From positions 1 to 25,267 of the forward strand of contig JAMPGN010000033.1 of NCBI GenBank assembly GCA_023663915.1: a stretch of 25,267 nt of DNA, in the 5' to 3' direction. The first letter of the stretch is position 1, and each line of letters begins with the position of its first letter. A program made the translations under genes and the position numbers. Positions 24,253 to 25,267 of this stretch are shown piece by piece. This DNA comes from Eubacterium sp. (lineage in GTDB: Bacteria > Bacillota_A > Clostridia > Lachnospirales > Lachnospiraceae). Below the pieces are notes generated by a model. The model was not told where the DNA came from, ran no database searches, and saw only the letters and a program-made list of their open reading frames with translations.

Positions 24253-24729
24253 ATGAGTCAGAGCGGTGCGCAGATATTGATGGAGAGCCTTGAGAAGAAG
24301 AATCAGATACTTGACGAGATTATTCAGGAGAATATCGTACAAGAGAAGATTCTGAAGGAAGAAGAACTGGATTTGGATGCTCTGGACGCATCGACGGACA
24401 GATTAGGAGAGCTTACGGAGCGTCTGGAGCGTCTCGATGATGGTTTTGAGGCGGTGTATGACAGAACCAGGGAGGAGCTGCTTGCCAATAAGGAGAAATA
24501 TCGGTCGGAGATTACCAGAATGCAGGAACTGATCGGACAGATTACGGATAAGGTCGTGAAGATTAATGCCGGTCGGATGCGCAATAAAATGCAGGCGGAA
24601 GCCCAGTTTAAGAAGAGTCGTGACCAGATTGGCAAAGCCGTGTCTCAGGTCAGGGTGAGCCGCAACTATTATAATAACATGAACCAGCTCAATTATGTTG
24701 CGCCGCAGTTCTACGATAATAAAAAATGA
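24253..24729 (+). CDS. FliT/FlgN-like flagellar chaperone (putative)
   Basis: The 158-residue, almost entirely helical protein begins SGAQILMESLEKKNQILDEI and has long heptad stretches (LGELTERLERLDDGFEAVYD; LANKEKYRSEITRMQELIGQ). Position after fliS and size suggest a FliT-type chaperone for FliD, or a second FlgN-like protein; the sequence alone does not separate these. It is weakly similar in style to the FlgN-like protein at 11831. It ends the flaG unit, followed by a terminator. AAGGGA lies upstream of the ATG. Confidence 0.7.
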   Translation: MSQSGAQILMESLEKKNQILDEIIQENIVQEKILKEEELDLDALDASTDRLGELTERLERLDDGFEAVYDRTREELLANKEKYRSEITRMQELIGQITDKVVKINAGRMRNKMQAEAQFKKSRDQIGKAVSQVRVSRNYYNNMNQLNYVAPQFYDNKK

Positions 24730-24763
24730 GTGTTTTTTAGTTTAAGTATTTGCAGAGTGTTAA

Positions 24764-24798
24764 GCCAATAGGCCCATGTAATCATGGGCTTATTTTTA
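24764..24798 (+). terminator. Rho-independent terminator after the flaG unit
   Basis: GCCCATG (24772-24778), loop TAAT, CATGGGC (24783-24789), then TTATTTTT. The stem can be extended outward by AATA with TATT across a bulge. Confidence 0.88.
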
Positions 24799-24851
24799 TG
24801 GGGATTGTACTATGTTTGAAAATCGAAGATAGGAATTTAATGTGAATTTTA

Positions 24852-24880
24852 TTGTAAACACGAACATTTTTCTGTATAAT
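24852..24880 (+). promoter_or_regulatory. Sigma-A-type promoter before the transposase remnant
   Basis: TTGTAA (24852-24857), 17 bases, then TATAAT (24875-24880). It would transcribe the remnant starting at 24974. Confidence 0.55.
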
Positions 24881-24973
24881 TAAAGTATAATAAGGAGTAT
24901 GTAATATTATTGAATATTAGCAGTTCAATCAGCATGGATTTTAGGAAACCGAGGTAATAAGGTGCAGGACGAT

Positions 24974-25267
24974 ATGAAACAAGTAGAAACAGGAGAAAAC
25001 ATAGCTAATATACTATTAAGGATAGTGTATTTTCTGATTTATTTAAGAAGAAAAAGTATCTATTGCAGCTATACAAGGCGCTTCACCCAGAGGACACAGC
25101 AGCGACAGAGGACGAATTGGCAGATATAACGATAAGGAATGAAAAAGCCATTACAGAAACGATTCGTATTTGTAAGGATAGAAATGTGTTAAGGGAATAT
25201 TTAGAGGACAGGGAAAAGGAGGTTGTTTCGATTATGATGAGTTTGTATGATGAGGAAGAAGTTATGC
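24974..25267 (+). pseudogene. Rpn / PD-(D/E)XK-type transposase remnant, frameshifted and internally deleted, cut by the window edge
   Basis: From the ATG at 24974 the frame reads MKQVETGENIANILLR. Near 25018-25020 one base appears to be missing: shifting frame at 25021 gives DSVFSDLFKKKKYLLQLYKA and HPEDTAATEDELADITIRN, the familiar start of Rpn-family proteins common in Lachnospiraceae. At about 25139-25143 this jumps directly to EKAITETIRICKDRNVLREY and LEDREKEVVSIMMSLYDEEE, which normally lies near the C-terminus, so the central nuclease region of perhaps 150 residues is deleted. The reading continues to the window end. The catalytic core is missing, so it is non-functional. Confidence 0.75.

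Noticed and set aside
1..25267. CRISPR array, tRNA or rRNA genes, complete insertion sequence or prophage attachment site
   Set aside because: No regularly spaced repeats, cloverleaf-like sequences, terminal inverted repeats with transposase, or flanking direct repeats were recognised by eye.

Overview
The window looks like a chromosome segment of a motile anaerobic Firmicute, most likely a Lachnospiraceae-type clostridium. The evidence is a flgM-flgN-flgK-flgL-fliW-csrA operon followed by flaG-fliD-fliS, sigma-28 (SigD/FliA) promoters, strong AAGGAGG ribosome binding sites, an M18 aminopeptidase, and a decayed Rpn-type transposase at the right edge. The species cannot be named from sequence alone. 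All family assignments come from reading motifs; no search was run.

Positions 1-5571 are an accessory, probably defence-like cluster on the + strand. It holds an unrecognised partial ORF, an HSP90/GHKL-type ATPase, a two-part protein (putative HEPN-like N-terminus plus class I SAM methyltransferase), and a PLD-nuclease/DEAD-box helicase. The genes are tightly packed or overlapping. Base composition is very AT-rich up to about 2520-2580 and then changes to the level of the rest of the window. The break falls inside the methyltransferase gene, so the AT-rich part seems to have been joined to an older methyltransferase-helicase pair. This is the best candidate for an uncharacterised system.

Positions 5572-7027 are a decayed accessory stretch on the - strand: a RelE-like toxin cut off next to the helicase stop codon, its intact Phd/YefM antitoxin, and two gene remnants. 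Positions 7028-11410 hold an M18 aminopeptidase with its own strong promoter, a Panacea-domain antitoxin with a GNAT-like partner (putative toxin-antitoxin pair), and a GPH-family sugar symporter.

Positions 11455-18551 are a late flagellar operon: sigma-28 promoter, flgM, flgN, two tandem flgK paralogues, an oversized flgL, fliW, csrA, terminator. Positions 18567-20795 on the - strand hold a CgeB-like glycosyltransferase (DUF3880 type) and a GT11 fucosyltransferase-like protein, lying where other Firmicutes often have flagellin (hag). Positions 20974-24798 are a second sigma-28 unit: flaG, fliD with a long coiled-coil insertion, fliS, a FliT/FlgN-like protein, terminator. The logic fits one system: FlgM holds sigma-28 until the hook is finished. 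Sigma-28 then drives both units, which supply the hook-filament junction, cap, chaperones and the FliW-CsrA translational switch. The glycosyltransferases could modify flagellin or another surface polymer. No flagellin gene lies in the window.

Positions 24852-25267 hold a promoter and a frameshifted, internally deleted transposase remnant. No tRNA, rRNA, CRISPR array or complete insertion sequence was seen. No gene-free stretch exceeds 300 bases; the longest, about 6811-7027, carries the aminopeptidase promoter and leader.
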